Below are positions 35,877 to 46,509 of a stretch of 64,000 bases of DNA, in pieces. Under the pieces are notes generated by a model. That model saw only the letters and a program-made list of their open reading frames with translations. It ran no database searches and was not told the origin of the DNA. The DNA comes from Anthopleura xanthogrammica (lineage: Eukaryota > Cnidaria > Anthozoa > Actiniaria > Actiniidae), in NCBI GenBank assembly GCA_964019055.1, contig OZ025206.1, positions 24,268,578 to 24,332,577 of the forward strand. The letters run 5' to 3'. Made by a program: the position numbers and the translations under genes. Position 1 is the first letter of the stretch, and every line of letters begins with the position of its first letter.

Positions 35877-36408
35877 GTTAGTCGGCCCCTAGACCGTAGC
35901 TGATTAACCCCTTGCTATGACCAGCAAACCCGACACATGGATTGTAACTGATGACTAACCCCTCATACTCACTCCTTGCCATGTGGGATGCGTTTTAGAA
36001 ACCGAGCAGCGGCGAACAATGCTTAGCATTAGTAACTTCAAGCAGTGTGGGATGTTTCCGTAACTGAAGAAATGTACTCTTCGCGCGTCTTTGTGATGTA
36101 ATACTCTGGCATACCAAATATGGAATAATCAACGCGCTCGAGGTGCCAACGTCATTAATGGGAAATACCAAATATGGTAAACAATGAATATGACGTAATC
36201 CTCACGAAAGACCAAATATGGCAAATGCGCATCTCTTAGAAAATCAACGTGCGCGAGGTATATGACGTAAATTATAAGTGATGATGTCGTCAAAATAGGA
36301 TAATTTGTTAGGTTTAGTAGGAATGGGAAAATCCGTTGTTTAGTAAAGTCGTATCAGTGACAGCTAGTCACGTGTACATTTGACAGCATTTCAGCCAATC
36401 ATTTCTCT

Positions 36409-36425
36409 TAAAATGATATAAATGA
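36409..36425 (+). promoter_or_regulatory. candidate TATA box
   Basis: ATGATATAAATGAC lies about 140 bases before the ATG at 36557, followed by a pyrimidine-rich stretch (TTTCCCCTTTTCTCCTCGCA) that resembles a start-site region. The same sequence is at about 47320 in copy B. Confidence 0.4.
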
Positions 36426-36556
36426 CATTTGTACAGTTTATCTTTCCCCTTTTCTCCTCGCAACAACCGCTGACCGTCAAACAGTGCAGGTTAATCACAT
36501 CTCAAACTCAGTCATAGTCTACCCTTCAGTTTATTATTCAATTCACATGAAACAAA

Positions 36557-36769
36557 ATGAATAAATCAGCTGCCACGGTAAACCAAGGATTCAAGTCTGA
36601 AAAAGAAGCAAAATATGCATTAAGATTAAGATTATTAGAATTAAGGGAAAGTCCTCAAGACTTCTTTTGTGGCAAGAATGTACTGTCTGAAATTAAATGG
36701 CAAAACGATACGCCCAGATCACGTGTCATTCGCTTGAGTATTATTTCTTTTCAAATCGGTCACGCTTGA
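36557..36769 (+). CDS. small hypothetical open frame, copy A
   Basis: A 70-codon frame beginning MNKSAATVNQGFKSEKEAKY and rich in Leu/Arg/Glu (ALRLRLLELRESPQDFFC). It has an in-frame ATG after a plausible TATA and 5' leader. The last 18 or so codons fall in a MITE family A remnant (ACGTGTCATTCGCTTGAG), so the true 3' end may be lost or spliced elsewhere. Copy B at 47697 differs at one residue (Ala5 to Gly), but the copies are too similar for this to show selection. No family recognised. Confidence 0.25.
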   Translation: MNKSAATVNQGFKSEKEAKYALRLRLLELRESPQDFFCGKNVLSEIKWQNDTPRSRVIRLSIISFQIGHA

Positions 36770-36855
36770 CAAGATACATCAGTATTATGGATGATTGAAA
36801 CGCGAATAACGAAACTTATTCTTAAGAGAATGACAATTTGTCTGAACTGGTAAAA
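36718..36855. mobile_element. MITE family A, degenerate
   Basis: ACGTGTCATTCGCTTGAG pairs with TTCTTAAGAGAATGACAATT. A further half copy with CATTTCATTCTC-like sequence is at 37021-37110. Both are repeated in copy B at 47858 and 48165. Confidence 0.6.
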
Positions 36856-37155
36856 CCTTATAGCCTAAAGTCAAGAGGTCTTTCTACTGGGAAACTCACA
36901 ATACGGAGGGACGTCCCGTGCCAAGATCATGACGTGTATACCACGCTTCACATTTTCATTGGATAAGCAGTGATCTCATGCACGTAATTGGCTCATGCAA
37001 AAAGTGTCGTCCATTCCGTACCGTTTTCCAATTTAATTTCAGACCATGTTTCATTCTCTTGAGAATAACATTTCAACAACAACATAGGTATCCGTACCCA
37101 TATTTATTACGCCCAACCGAATAACATCAATTAATTCTCTATACCTTATTCCTTT

Positions 37156-40100
37156 TCAAACTGGACACTTGTACAACAGGTTCATCTGCTTAATGTCGAT
37201 AGCGCTGGGTCCCTTGCGATTACCGATCGTCACCTGAAATTCGGATATATTTATGATAGGTTTGCAATTACGAAGTATGGCGGGTTTAAAAAAACAGATT
37301 GAAAAAAGTATAGATTTATCTACTAAATCCTCGTTAATAATAAATCAAGTTTTGCTATTGTTATTATTATCGTTATTATTATTATAATTATTATTATTAT
37401 TATTGGTGGTGGTGTTGTCGTTGTATAACAGTGCCATTTCCATTGCGTACTTCTTCATTCCCTGTAAGTTAGAAATGATGGGTTTTTGCGAGAGAGGGTA
37501 AAAAAGGGAGAACCTGACGGAGAAAAAGCCTCGCAGCACAGAAGAGAAACAAAAAGTTGCTTTTGAAGTTCACATCCGCTCTGTTGTGAGTGTCCCACGC
37601 TGTGATACAACAGCCAAAGCTTAATAGATTTGTGATAGGCTAACAGTCACCGCTACTACAAACATGCTTGTCATGAATTGAGCTCTGGATTTCTTTGTAT
37701 GGGGCGGATAGATTGATGGATGGTCTATTACGGATACTATAGAAGAATGGATGAATGCAAGCGGAAGGCATAGATGAATGGGTGGATGGATTGATGGGCA
37801 TTGATTGATTGATTGATTGATTGATTGACACAAGGTAGGTTAGATGGATAGATTATGGAGGGGTGGATGATTGAATGGGTGAGTGGGTTGGAAGATGGAT
37901 GGATCGGCAGAAGTATTGACCGAGAGTGCAGTGGTCTTATAGGCCTGCGTAGGCAGACTGAGATATAAACAGGGCTAAATATAGGTTTAGATAGTTGCAT
38001 ATGGAAGGTCGAATCAATGTGAGTAGATTCGTGGTCAAGATTCAATATATCAATGAATATAATTCAAGCCAGTTATTTCAACATACCCCAGGTTTTTTTG
38101 GTACTATCGTTGGCAGTTTATTGATGCTGTATGCCTTTGCTCCGTAATGCATTACCGATTCAAAGTCGTATGGAGTACCAAGCGAGTCAATCTTAGAAAC
38201 AGGGTATTTTTTGAAATTTCCTGCTTCTCCTGTAAGAAGATATTTCAAGTCAAAGTCAGAGTTTAAAATAAGGCTTGTTCGACTGAGTTGGGATATATAG
38301 CTCTTATCAACCGAGTTTGAGGTTCGTACTGTAAGTTATGGACTGAGTTTTTCCCCCCACTGCCTTATGGCCCAAGCGCGTAGCACGCGGGCCATAAAAA
38401 AGGGGAAAAAACGAGGATCCATAACTTACGGTACGGACCGAGCAAACGAGGTTAATAAGATATTTATTATATGGCAAGGCTAGGAGAGACAATTGTAATT
38501 TTCGGTCCGTACCGTAAGTTATTGACCGCAAATTGACCAATCATATCGCGCGAAATTAGCTTGCCATATAATAAACACCTATATTGAGGTTGTCGGAGCC
38601 AAAGAAGATAGGCAATATTCATTGCAAGACCGTAAGGGATTATGGGTATACGACTAAACAGGTGTATTCTCACCAGGTTTGATGTTCTGGAAGTTAATCG
38701 TGACATAATTATCCCTGTCAGGCCGAGACTGTTCATGATGGAATCCTAGGGTATGTGCTGTATGATGAAGAAGACAAAAAACATATTAACATACACCAAC
38801 AATCATCAGCTTGGACGTGATGTTTCCCCCGCCTTTTCAGGCCACGTGTTATTCCTTGGTATTAATAATAATAATGGTTATATATAGCGCATTATACATG
38901 CATCTCAATAGACCTAATCGGCTAACGCGTTGCTATGTACGTTTCCATGCACCCAATTCAAAACCTCTGGGAATAAGAACTTTCCATGTGATATCGAAGT
39001 ACGACAGACAAAGAATCTTATCACCAGAGGATTCGAATTGGGTGGAAACGTACATAGCAACGCGTTAGCCGATTAGGTCTATGGAGATGCATGTATAATG
39101 CGCTATATATATAAATTGTATAAAGTGTTGTAAAGTGTTTCATCAAGCAAATCTTTGTCGGAAAAAAATTCCGAGTTCCTGGCTGGATTCGTTAATGGTT
39201 CTTTAAAAATAAGAAATATAAGATATGATGTGACTCGTTAGAATTATATCTTTGGACCGCAATGATGGACGCAACATACCCTTACTGAAGAAACACCCTA
39301 TATATATCATGGTCACATTGGCTTACCGAGTTCATGAGACGCCACTCCTGCACCCCAACATCCTTTGCCAAGAGAGAGCTTCTGCTTTTTACCTCTACGG
39401 CCAACTGCGGCGGAGCACCTTGCGTGGGAATACGATTAAGAGAACAATTAAATTAATTCAACTATTTTGAGCAAGATTAATTTGAAAAAGTAATAGGAAA
39501 AGGATAAAAGAATGAGAGAAATGGCTCAGTGTCATATGTGCTTGTTGGTTTTCTCCTGTGCTTCAAGGGATTTTTAGGGCCGGTTCTTCGGTTTTCCTCC
39601 CTCCGCAAAAATTAACTTCTAAATTCCCTTTAAAATCCGTGGACAAATAGCTACTTTGTATAGAGATAAATACCATTTATTTGTTCATTTTATTTAAAAA
39701 GAAAAAAGTAAGGAAAGAAAGAAAGAAGAAAAAAGGAAATAAGAAAGAAAGGAAGAAAGGAACCTTAAAAAGGCTCTCACCCTTTTCCCTGAAAGATGTG
39801 TACATATGCTGTCTGTGTAGTCCTAGGTACAAACTTGATGCAGGTCTTGCTTGACCATAGTTCCATTCCCCCTAGAACCGCTAATTTCGCTTTCGGGTTT
39901 GAAGCTTAATGGGGAAAAAACACGTTTGTTAGACAAGTTTTTGACGTTCTGATACCGTTGCATTCGCGCATTTTCGACAGAATATCGAGCACATCCGTGC
40001 AGAGGTTTCGTTTTCTTCTCGTTATAATAAGAGGAGAGAAATAAGGAAACCCTGACATAAGGAAAGTCTGAACTTAGCCTGCTATTACCCTGCTTGGCAG

Positions 40101-41664
40101 AGGCTCTGCCAAGCAGGGTAATAGCAGGCTAAGTTCAGACTTTCGCAAGGTCCTTTGTATCCGTATTACACGCGCTGACCAGGACCTCTCGCAAGTTCGC
40201 TGTTCGCTAATTTCCCAACTTTCTTCGCTCGTGACTCTGTATGTGAATATCAGAGAGGTCGACTTGGAGCAAGTCTAGCACTGCGCGAGCCGTATATGAA
40301 TGTTTTGTGATGTCTTACCTATTGTTTTATTCAGTTCATAGTGCACAACTCCGTTTGGCCACAGTTTCCCTTTGATTGAACCCCGCGAGAGACTGGTACT
40401 CACGTCCAGTCCTAACTCTGCTGACAATCTCTCTTCTTGAGTAAGAATCATATCTCCTTGGAAAAGATCTGGGTCATCCGAGTCTTCATTTTCTGTTGAA
40501 AAACGGAAGGAATTATATGTTGAATCCTTGCACGTAACGTCAAAACAGCTAGCTAAAGAATTTCCGTCAATCTCCTGAGAATTGGAAACCTATTGTTTTC
40601 TCCACAAAATTGAGCTGCATTCCGGAGTGCTGCAAGGTGCTGCAAGGGGTGTATAGGAGCCTCAAAACTACGTGAAACAGAATCTTTGATCCGTGCCGTG
40701 AAATTCGATAATTTGGAAATGCAAAACTTGTTTCTATGTGCGGTGAACGTGTGCCCACACGCAATTCAAAATCAGATCCATTCTATGTGAAAATGATAAA
40801 TAAAAACCTCAAAGACCAAAAAATAAGGCGGATTCTCTTTGCCTTCTCGTTTTTGGAGCTGATTTTATTACATGAAAGTTGGTGAAAGCGCTAGGCTACG
40901 ATAGGGTTACCTTTCGGCTGAACAAGATGTCAGGGATCTAAAAGAACTGCGCGGTAAATAGCAAAGCATGTTCTAGAACACTTAGACTACCTTTGGGCTG
41001 ATTAAAGTCAGGGCATGGCTAACTCACAGATCGAAGCCTGAAACAACCTCTAGGCTGATCAAAGTCAGGGCATGGCTAACTCACAGATTGAACCCTGAAA
41101 CAACCTCTGGGCTGATCAAAGTCAGGGCATGGCTAACTCACAGATCGAAGCCTGAAACAACCTCTGAGCTGATCAAAATCAGGGCATGGCTAACTCACAG
41201 ATCGAAGCCTGAAACAACCTCTGGGCTGATCAAAGTCAGGGCACGGCTAACTCACAGATCGAAGTCTGAAACAACCTCTGGGCTGATCAAAGTCAGGGCA
41301 CGGCTAACTCACAGATCGAAGCCTGAAACAACCTCTGGGCTGATCTAAGTCAGGGCACGGCTAACTCACAGATCGAAGCCTGAAACAACCTCTGGGCTGA
41401 TTAAATTAAAATGAAACCCTAGGAGTAAAAGGTGGATGCAATAACTCGATTACCGCAATGTGCGTTAGCCCACGTTAAAAAAAATCATTTAAGTCTTTTA
41501 GAAAAACAAACTTCTAACCATTCCAAGTCGATCTGACTGAGCAATCGCTCTCCGCTCGTAGATGAAAGATGAATTCTATTCCCCCCGCCCCCGAACATAC
41601 CTTCAGGATTCGCTATCACCTGTCCCAACAAGAATACTCCAAGAATAAACCACACCGACAGCAT
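37156..41664 (-). CDS. secreted astacin-family zinc metalloprotease, copy A
   Basis: Eight exons on the - strand: 41664-41601, 40492-40319, 40014-39979 (tentative), 39871-39781, 39418-39327, 38757-38674, 38229-38087, 37233-37156 (TGA). The product has 253 residues. A signal peptide (MLSVWFILGVFLLGQVIA) is followed by a short propeptide with the aspartate switch F-Q-G-D at 32-35, which blocks the zinc in family zymogens. The catalytic domain has TCIKFVPRT at 101-109, SLGKGC at 137-142, the zinc motif HELAHTLGFHHEQSRPDRD from 150, and the Met-turn SVMHYG at 205-210. It ends LLYKC plus two residues, so there is no EGF, CUB or ShK domain. All catalytic residues are intact. Exon 3 has a weak donor (GTCGAA), but it alone gives the expected spacing S-I-F-W-G-M to K-T-C and keeps frame. 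Astacins act in matrix processing, digestion or development; which applies is unknown. Confidence 0.9.
37455..37612 (-). repeat. SINE tail in reverse orientation
   Basis: The - strand reads GCTGCGAGGCTTTTTCTCCG and TTTTTACCCTCTCTCGC, the same tail type as 39519 and 58866. Copy B has it at 48583-48735. An (ATT)n/(GTT)n microsatellite precedes it at 37350-37425. Confidence 0.55.
38290..38640. mobile_element. inverted-repeat element in astacin intron 6
   Basis: TTCGTACTGTAAGTTATGGA mirrors TCCATAACTTACGGTACGGA, and CGGTCCGTACCGTAAGTTAT recurs. GCCCAAGCGCGTAGCACGCG lies at the centre. It is also present in copy B around 49470-49690. Confidence 0.7.
38877..39112. mobile_element. palindromic MITE family I, copy A
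   Basis: TATATATAGCGCATTATACA to ACGCGTTGCTATGTACGTTT mirrors its complement ending at 39112. The arms exceed 70 bases and further pairing (CAAAACCTCTGG with CCAGAGGATT) continues inward. It lies in astacin intron 5; the copy B partner is 50371-50586. Confidence 0.9.
39519..39640 (+). repeat. SINE fragment
   Basis: GGCTCAGTGTCATATG, TTGTTGGTTTTCTCCTG, TTCAAGG and TTTTCCTCCCTCCGCAAAAA occur in the same order as in the SINE at 58866. Copy B has it at 50940-51062. Confidence 0.65.
40062..40144. repeat. perfect 83-bp palindrome private to copy A
   Basis: 40062-40102 (GAAAGTCTGAACTTAGCCTG onwards) is the exact reverse complement of 40104-40144, with one base between. Copy B has only the right arm, beginning CTCTGCCAAGCAGGGTAATA near 51500. 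It lies in an astacin intron. Confidence 0.95.
40526..40654. mobile_element. MITE family B in astacin intron 1, copy A
   Basis: Right end GAGCTGCATTCCGGAGTGCT with GCAAGGGG; left CCTTGCACGTAACGTCAAAA; centre TCCTGAGAATTGGAAACC. Copy B has it at 51922-52052. Confidence 0.75.
40985..41404. repeat. 57-bp satellite array in astacin intron 1, copy A
   Basis: Seven units of exactly 57 bp (for example GATC at 41057 and 41114): GATCAAAGTCAGGGCATGGC, TAACTCACAGATCGAAGCCT, GAAACAACCTCTGGGCT. Reverse complement of the arrays at 1 and 11336. Confidence 0.95.
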
Positions 41665-41755
41665 TATTAGTTACTACGAGCAAGAGTAAGAAAAACTACA
41701 AGGTGTCTTCCTTAGCTGTACGCGATACAGTGACCGGATCAAGCTATACAACACT

Positions 41756-41763
41756 ATTTTATA
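41756..41763 (-). promoter_or_regulatory. TATA box of astacin copy A
   Basis: On the - strand GGGTATAAAATAG lies about 92 bases before the astacin ATG. The equivalent in copy B (GGTATAAAAAT at 53048-53055) is retained. Confidence 0.6.
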
Positions 41764-41916
41764 CCCAAACAGCAGTGCGCCTGCAAAAACGTAAATAAAG
41801 TTGTACAAACAATTTCTCACACCACTACAAACAACCTTGTTAGGTAAAACCCGATGAATGACATTATATTTAATAGGTCGGGAAATCAGAAATACTCACA
41901 CTCATTAATTGGTAGT

Positions 41917-42072
41917 ATACTTTAGTCTGAAATGTGTATATGATTGTACCATACTGTGAAATACTCAGAAAAAACAAATTCTGAGCCCCAGATGGGAATC
42001 GAACCCACGACCCTCCGTACGCTAGTCGGACGCTCTGCCACTGAGCTACAGGAGACTCTAATACTTTAGTCT
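41917..42072 (-). repeat. tRNA-derived SINE insertion private to copy A, with target-site duplication
   Basis: ATACTTTAGTCT occurs at 41917-41928 and 42061-42072; copy B has it once (near 53205). The 132 bases between read on the - strand as a tRNA-like head (GTAGCTCAGTGGCAGAGC, a CTAGCGT loop, GTGGGTTCGATTCCCAT) followed by a short tail. The acceptor stem is mismatched, so it is not a functional tRNA. Confidence 0.88.
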
Positions 42073-42714
42073 AGCGCTACTAAAGTGATTATGCAACTTT
42101 GTTTCACGGCCCAAGTAAAATCACTCTACTCCGACTAGAATAAATCAGCCCGATAAAAAATACAAAATTCATGCTGAAAATCCCAGTAGACGAGATAGTG
42201 GATCTTTCTCACGTGCACGTGCCGGCCGGGTAAAATAGTTTATTAAGACGTGAACTGATGACGGTTTGGACGTTGGTTCTACGTCAAAGTGAAATAGAAA
42301 GATTCAGGAATATAATTTCTTGGGTTTCAACGAAGGTCAGTTTTATTCTTAATTATGGGAATAAGCATGGATTGTGCATGGTTAAGGCCCTTTATAAAGT
42401 CGTTGTTTTTGTACTTCTGCTTCATCGTGTTGCCTGTCCTTTAGCCGGCAGATAGTATATTATTAAACTTTAAGAGGGTACACTATCTGATCAAACAACT
42501 AAATGCTGAGTCAACTTTCATAGGACTGCCTGAGGCAACTTTAATCAAGATAAACCTTTTTTTCACACTCAGTAAACACCGCTGTCATGCTGAATCCACA
42601 CTGATACACGAACAGGGTTGCCTCGGTTTAGAGCAAATCATCCACAGAAGAAAACTGTAGTGTAAAGAATGTGCAACGATCGAAAAAACTCAGCTTTTTC
42701 ATTAAAATGAATAG

Positions 42715-43155
42715 AAAGCCCTCTCCAGAGTGGAGACATTTGAAAACGGAGGCCTATCGCTGACGTCATTCACACAAGCACGCCTGTTTCTCGCATGCGC
42801 AGATGATGATATTGCATCATTACCGATCGTACTTGCGTTTTTGATCGTTTTAGTGTGGACGGGCGTATGAAAACGTTAGTGTGGACGAGAAGCTTTCAAT
42901 GCGTTTTCCGCAGTAAGACGAAACGGAAAATAGAGCGTTTCGAAAACTCATCAGTTTGTGAAGTAGGGGCCTTAGTGTGGACAGGCAAAAACGGAGGCTT
43001 TTGAAAACGGTGACGTGGCATGTGCGCACTAGGCAGTTGATGGTAGTAAGTCATTTCGAATCGCATTTTTGGATTGGCGTAAAGGCTATCTTTCAATGCA
43101 TTTAACTTTTCGGTGCGAAAATGGAGCGTTTGGAAAATGCATTAGTGTGGACGGC
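42715..43155. mobile_element. degenerate element with TAGTGTGGACG motifs, copy A
   Basis: Repeated TTAGTGTGGACGG/GAGAAGC and AAAACGGAGGC motifs in both orientations, with TTCTCGCATGCGCAGATGAT. Copy B carries a shorter form at 54095-54440. Confidence 0.6.
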
Positions 43156-43489
43156 GTGGCCTAAATTATCACGATGCTAAAGTTTCCCCAAGAATCGGGT
43201 ATTACCAAGAGACTGGTAATACAGAATACTGACCTTATTCTTCTTATTTTTGGTGCAAGAGAGAATGACACGTGGCATGAAATGGGAAAACAGTACACCA
43301 AAACGAAAAACTTAGACAAAATAGGCAAATTATCTTGGATGCAAGAATACAAAAATGATGGACTTCTGAAAGTCAGCAGTAAAATACAAACGAATTGGTG
43401 CAACTGAATATTCCATATTGAAAAAAATTGTGATTTGTTTTGTGTTTCTAGTTCCTGTTATAGCCTTGCATAGACCTTTCCCTACTTCG

Positions 43490-43610
43490 CTTGACTGACC
43501 ACAGAACGTAAAATTCAAGTCCAGACTGGAGTTTTTCAAAACCATACATTTACTGCATTTCTCTACTCCAGCCTCGCCTTTAATCTATTGTTCTGTGGTC
43601 AGTCAAGCGA
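43490..43610. mobile_element. MITE family C, private to copy A
   Basis: TTGACTGACCACAGAACGTA and ATTGTTCTGTGGTCAGTCAA enclose ATTCAAGTCCAGACTGGAG against CTCCAGCCTCGCCTTTAAT. I do not find it in the matching part of copy B. Confidence 0.85.
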
Positions 43611-43652
43611 ATTAGGGAAAGGTCTAATCAAGATAAAATTTTTAAAGGGGTC

Positions 43653-43790
43653 TATAGACCCCTTGCACCTGACGTCAAAGCAGCTCAATTTTGAGGACAA
43701 AGCAAAAGAATTTCAATATCCTAGGAATTGGAACCTATTGTTTTTCCTCCAGATTGAGCTGCATTCCGCCTTGCTGCAAGGGGTCTATAG
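43653..43790. mobile_element. MITE family B, private to copy A
   Basis: TATAGACCCCTTGCACCTGA with GACGTCAAAGCAGCTCAATT, closing with GCTGCAAGGGGTCTATA. Perfect outer ends suggest a recent insertion. Confidence 0.85.
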
Positions 43791-44159
43791 AAAGACTCTA
43801 AGAACTGAATGAAATAATTAAAGAACTGGCTAATAGAACACATCGTTAGCTTCCAAGCTTTTTCTGCCATTTCTTATTGTAGAAAAAAGGGTGGATCTAA
43901 TATCCTAGATCCTACTAATAAGATTACAGTCATATCTATCGTCTCCCTAACTTATTATCTCCCTAATATATTTCTGCAAAAACAGTTTTCTCCGCTATGA
44001 AACGGTGAGAAACATAAGTTTTCATCTTATCACAGTTTTTCAATGTTTTCATATTGGGCTTTCTGTGGTATGCTAGTGCCAGTCTCCTATGTGTTGATGA
44101 TATCATGTGATCCACCTCAGGAAGACAAGAACAAGAAGAAAGAGAAGGTGGTTTGGAAT

Positions 44160-44700
44160 TTCGACTAAGTCACTTCTCACATTAGTACATGCTTTTGTCA
44201 CAAGCAGGCTTGACTATTGCAACAGTCTGTATTTTGGCCTTCCCAAAGAGCAAATCGCAAAACTACAGCGTGTACAGAATGCAGCTGCAAGATTAGTGAA
44301 AGATGTTGGGAAATTTTCTCACATTCAAGCACGTATCCACTTCAAAATCCTTCTTATAACTTTTAAAGCCATACATGGTTTAGCGCCCAGTTACATCATG
44401 GATCTTGTCAAAGTCAAAGACAAATCAACCTACAGTCTAAGGTCTAATCATAGTACATTATTGGAGAGACCGAAGTATAAAGTCCTACCAACATTGGGTG
44501 GCCGTGCCTTTCAAGTTGCAGCACCCTCCCTCTGGAACACTCTTCCAATTGAAATAAAAAACACTTCTAGCCTGAGCGCTTTTAAGAAAAAAGTAAAAAC
44601 ATTTTTATTTAGAAATTATTTTAAATAACATTTAAATACTATATTTTAAATCTATTTAACTACACACATATATATATATTTATAAAATATTTGAGATACT
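44160..44700 (+). pseudogene. 5'-truncated LINE, reverse-transcriptase C-terminal part
   Basis: Open for about 155 codons to the stop at 44626-44628. Landmarks of CR1/L2-type LINE proteins are present: SRLDYCNSLYFGLP, LQRVQNAAARLV, a Y-x-LRS motif, then FQVAAPSLWNTLPIEIK and FKKKVKTFLF. The upstream polymerase and endonuclease domains are missing. It begins exactly where duplication copy A ends, and its 3' untranslated part resumes at about 46085-46280 after an insertion. Confidence 0.9.
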
Positions 44701-46084
44701 ACGCGCGCTCTGATTGGCTGACTACCGTGTTTATATCAGAGGACAGAGACATGCTCAGCCTTTTGAGGAAAAAATACCCGAAAAATCACGGAAGAAAATG
44801 ATTTGAATGTTAAAGTAGAGCCGTAATTTTGTTTCGAAGACTTTAATTTCCTAGGAAACAATTCATTAAACGAAAAATAAGTGACAGTGCAAAATAACTA
44901 TAAAAAAGTAAGATTTTCTCAGCTATCAGAGGGAGAAATCCACTGCAATCTCAGCTAAATACCAAGCTAAGTGGACATTGTGAATTTTTGAAAGCAAATA
45001 CTGTGCTATTAAGATAAAATAATAAATTTAAACCTATGTTTTATTCATGAAAGCCTTGATTTTTATTCGTATTAAACGGCGTTTGGCGTAAAAGTCATAA
45101 TTACGAAAAGTTAAAACTCGGCGTACGAAACAACCACCATCAGCTTCAAAAACAACAACAACAAGATATATTTAAAAAAGTCATTTTTAAAAGAACTTAT
45201 GGTGATTTTTAACAGCTTAGCGAAAAGAAAACGGTATTCTGACTGAGTTTTACCTAATGAATGACGAAGAGCTTGAAAAAAAACTGAGAATATTTTACGG
45301 CAAAGCTAAAACAAGGAAGGCAAAGAATAGAGTCGACCTTTGCTGCTAAAAATTCACTACTGCATTAAAAAATCTCAATAATCCCCCGTAAAACCGATGT
45401 TTTCAGATAAATTCAAATCCATCTTTTTTAGTTTATCGAATCAGATGTTAAATTCAGCGATCAGGAGCATCAAGGACTGAGAAAAGAAGAAAATGTAAAG
45501 TTAAAAAATCCTATGAATTTACTAACCTGAAAAAATTCGTCTCCAAACAATTCACAAGGCCTTACTATTAGAAATGTGTGCCGGCTTATGTCACTCTTTA
45601 CTGTTGTAGATGAAGTAGAAAAAGACAGCGAGAGCTCAGAAAAGAAAGCTTTTTCCCAGTTTTTTCCACCAAGCTTTGTAAAATAAATAAACTTACAGTC
45701 CTTGTAGCTTGTGAACATCAGCCAAAGCATACACCACGAGCTGAAAGATTTCCTGTTCAAACCTTACCTCATCTGTTTAATCTTATAAAAACACGTCTAC
45801 AATTCATTTTCAGTACATCTTTGACTTTGCATTAGTTTCATTAACATTTCAGAACATTTCTCGCCGTGATTTTGAAAGAGTTTTCACTGAATGATTTTGC
45901 CTCGTTCAAAATATTTTATAAAAGCAATATAAAATGTCCGCTTGTGTCTATATACTGTGATATAAACACTCTGGGAGCTGTAGAGCACTCGAGAAGCCTC
46001 GTGTTTCTCTACGACTTCTCTCTTGCTCTACAGCTCCCAGCGTGTTTATATCACAGTATATAGACACGCGCGCCGTTTTATATT
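44700..46084. mobile_element. insertion inside the LINE 3' region, with strong hairpin
   Basis: No open frame of note. Near its right end 45945-46068 is an almost perfect palindrome (GTGTCTATATACTGTGATAT, AAACAC, CTGGGAGCTGTAGAGCA, mirrored). The left part begins near CTACGCGCGCTCTGATTGGC and the right part ends ACGCGCGCCG, possible terminal repeats. Confidence 0.55.
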
Positions 46085-46280
46085 CCTTAAATATATACAT
46101 GAATTTCATGAACTTAATACTTTTATAAACTGACTCAACTAACATTATATCTAAATACACTCTAACTATGTACACTTGTAATGTAAATATACTTATATTT
46201 TATAACATTTTGTAAAGCGCTATTGATCTTTTATTGTTAAGTAGCGCTATATAAGCATTAAATTAGTATATTAATTATTA
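46085..46280 (+). mobile_element. LINE 3' end and tail
   Basis: TAAAGCGCTATTGATC and AGCGCTATATAAGCATTAAA are typical of L2/CR1-like 3' ends, followed by an ATTA-rich tail that stops where copy B begins. Confidence 0.7.
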
Positions 46281-46509
46281 TTTTTGCTTCCCCAATTTCT
46301 GTTGACAATCATGAAAGACGTTTACGCGCCAAATTAAAGTTAACGAGAATCGGCCAAATAGTAGTTGAGATATGGCCTTTTTGACATATCATTCCCTCAT
46401 ACAAATCACTCTATTTTCGGCTGGGTTGCCAAACACTTGATTTCTTCCACTAATACTCATTTGGAAGGGATACTGGTTTCTGAATTTACTTTTTTGACTG
46501 ATTAACCAG

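Larger units (their letters stand above)
35519..44162. repeat. segmental duplication, copy A
   Basis: Collinear and nearly identical to 46281-54907 (copy B). The homology starts at TTTTTGCTTCCCCAATTTC and ends in AGGTGGTTTGGAATT, where A passes into a LINE and B continues to the V-ATPase start codon. It contains an exon-like cassette, a TATA-led small open frame, a whole astacin gene and the V-ATPase upstream region. Confidence 0.95.

Noticed and set aside
41985..42060. Functional tRNA gene on the - strand
   Set aside because: The acceptor stem has mismatches and the sequence is part of a SINE with a tail and target-site duplication.
43174..43407. 77-codon frame with a family A MITE half
   Set aside because: Covers the GAATGACACGTGG arm of a MITE and is not preserved in copy B.
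44107..44628. A stand-alone host gene of 173 codons
   Set aside because: The sequence is a LINE C-terminus; its first 16 or so codons are duplicated V-ATPase upstream sequence read by chance.
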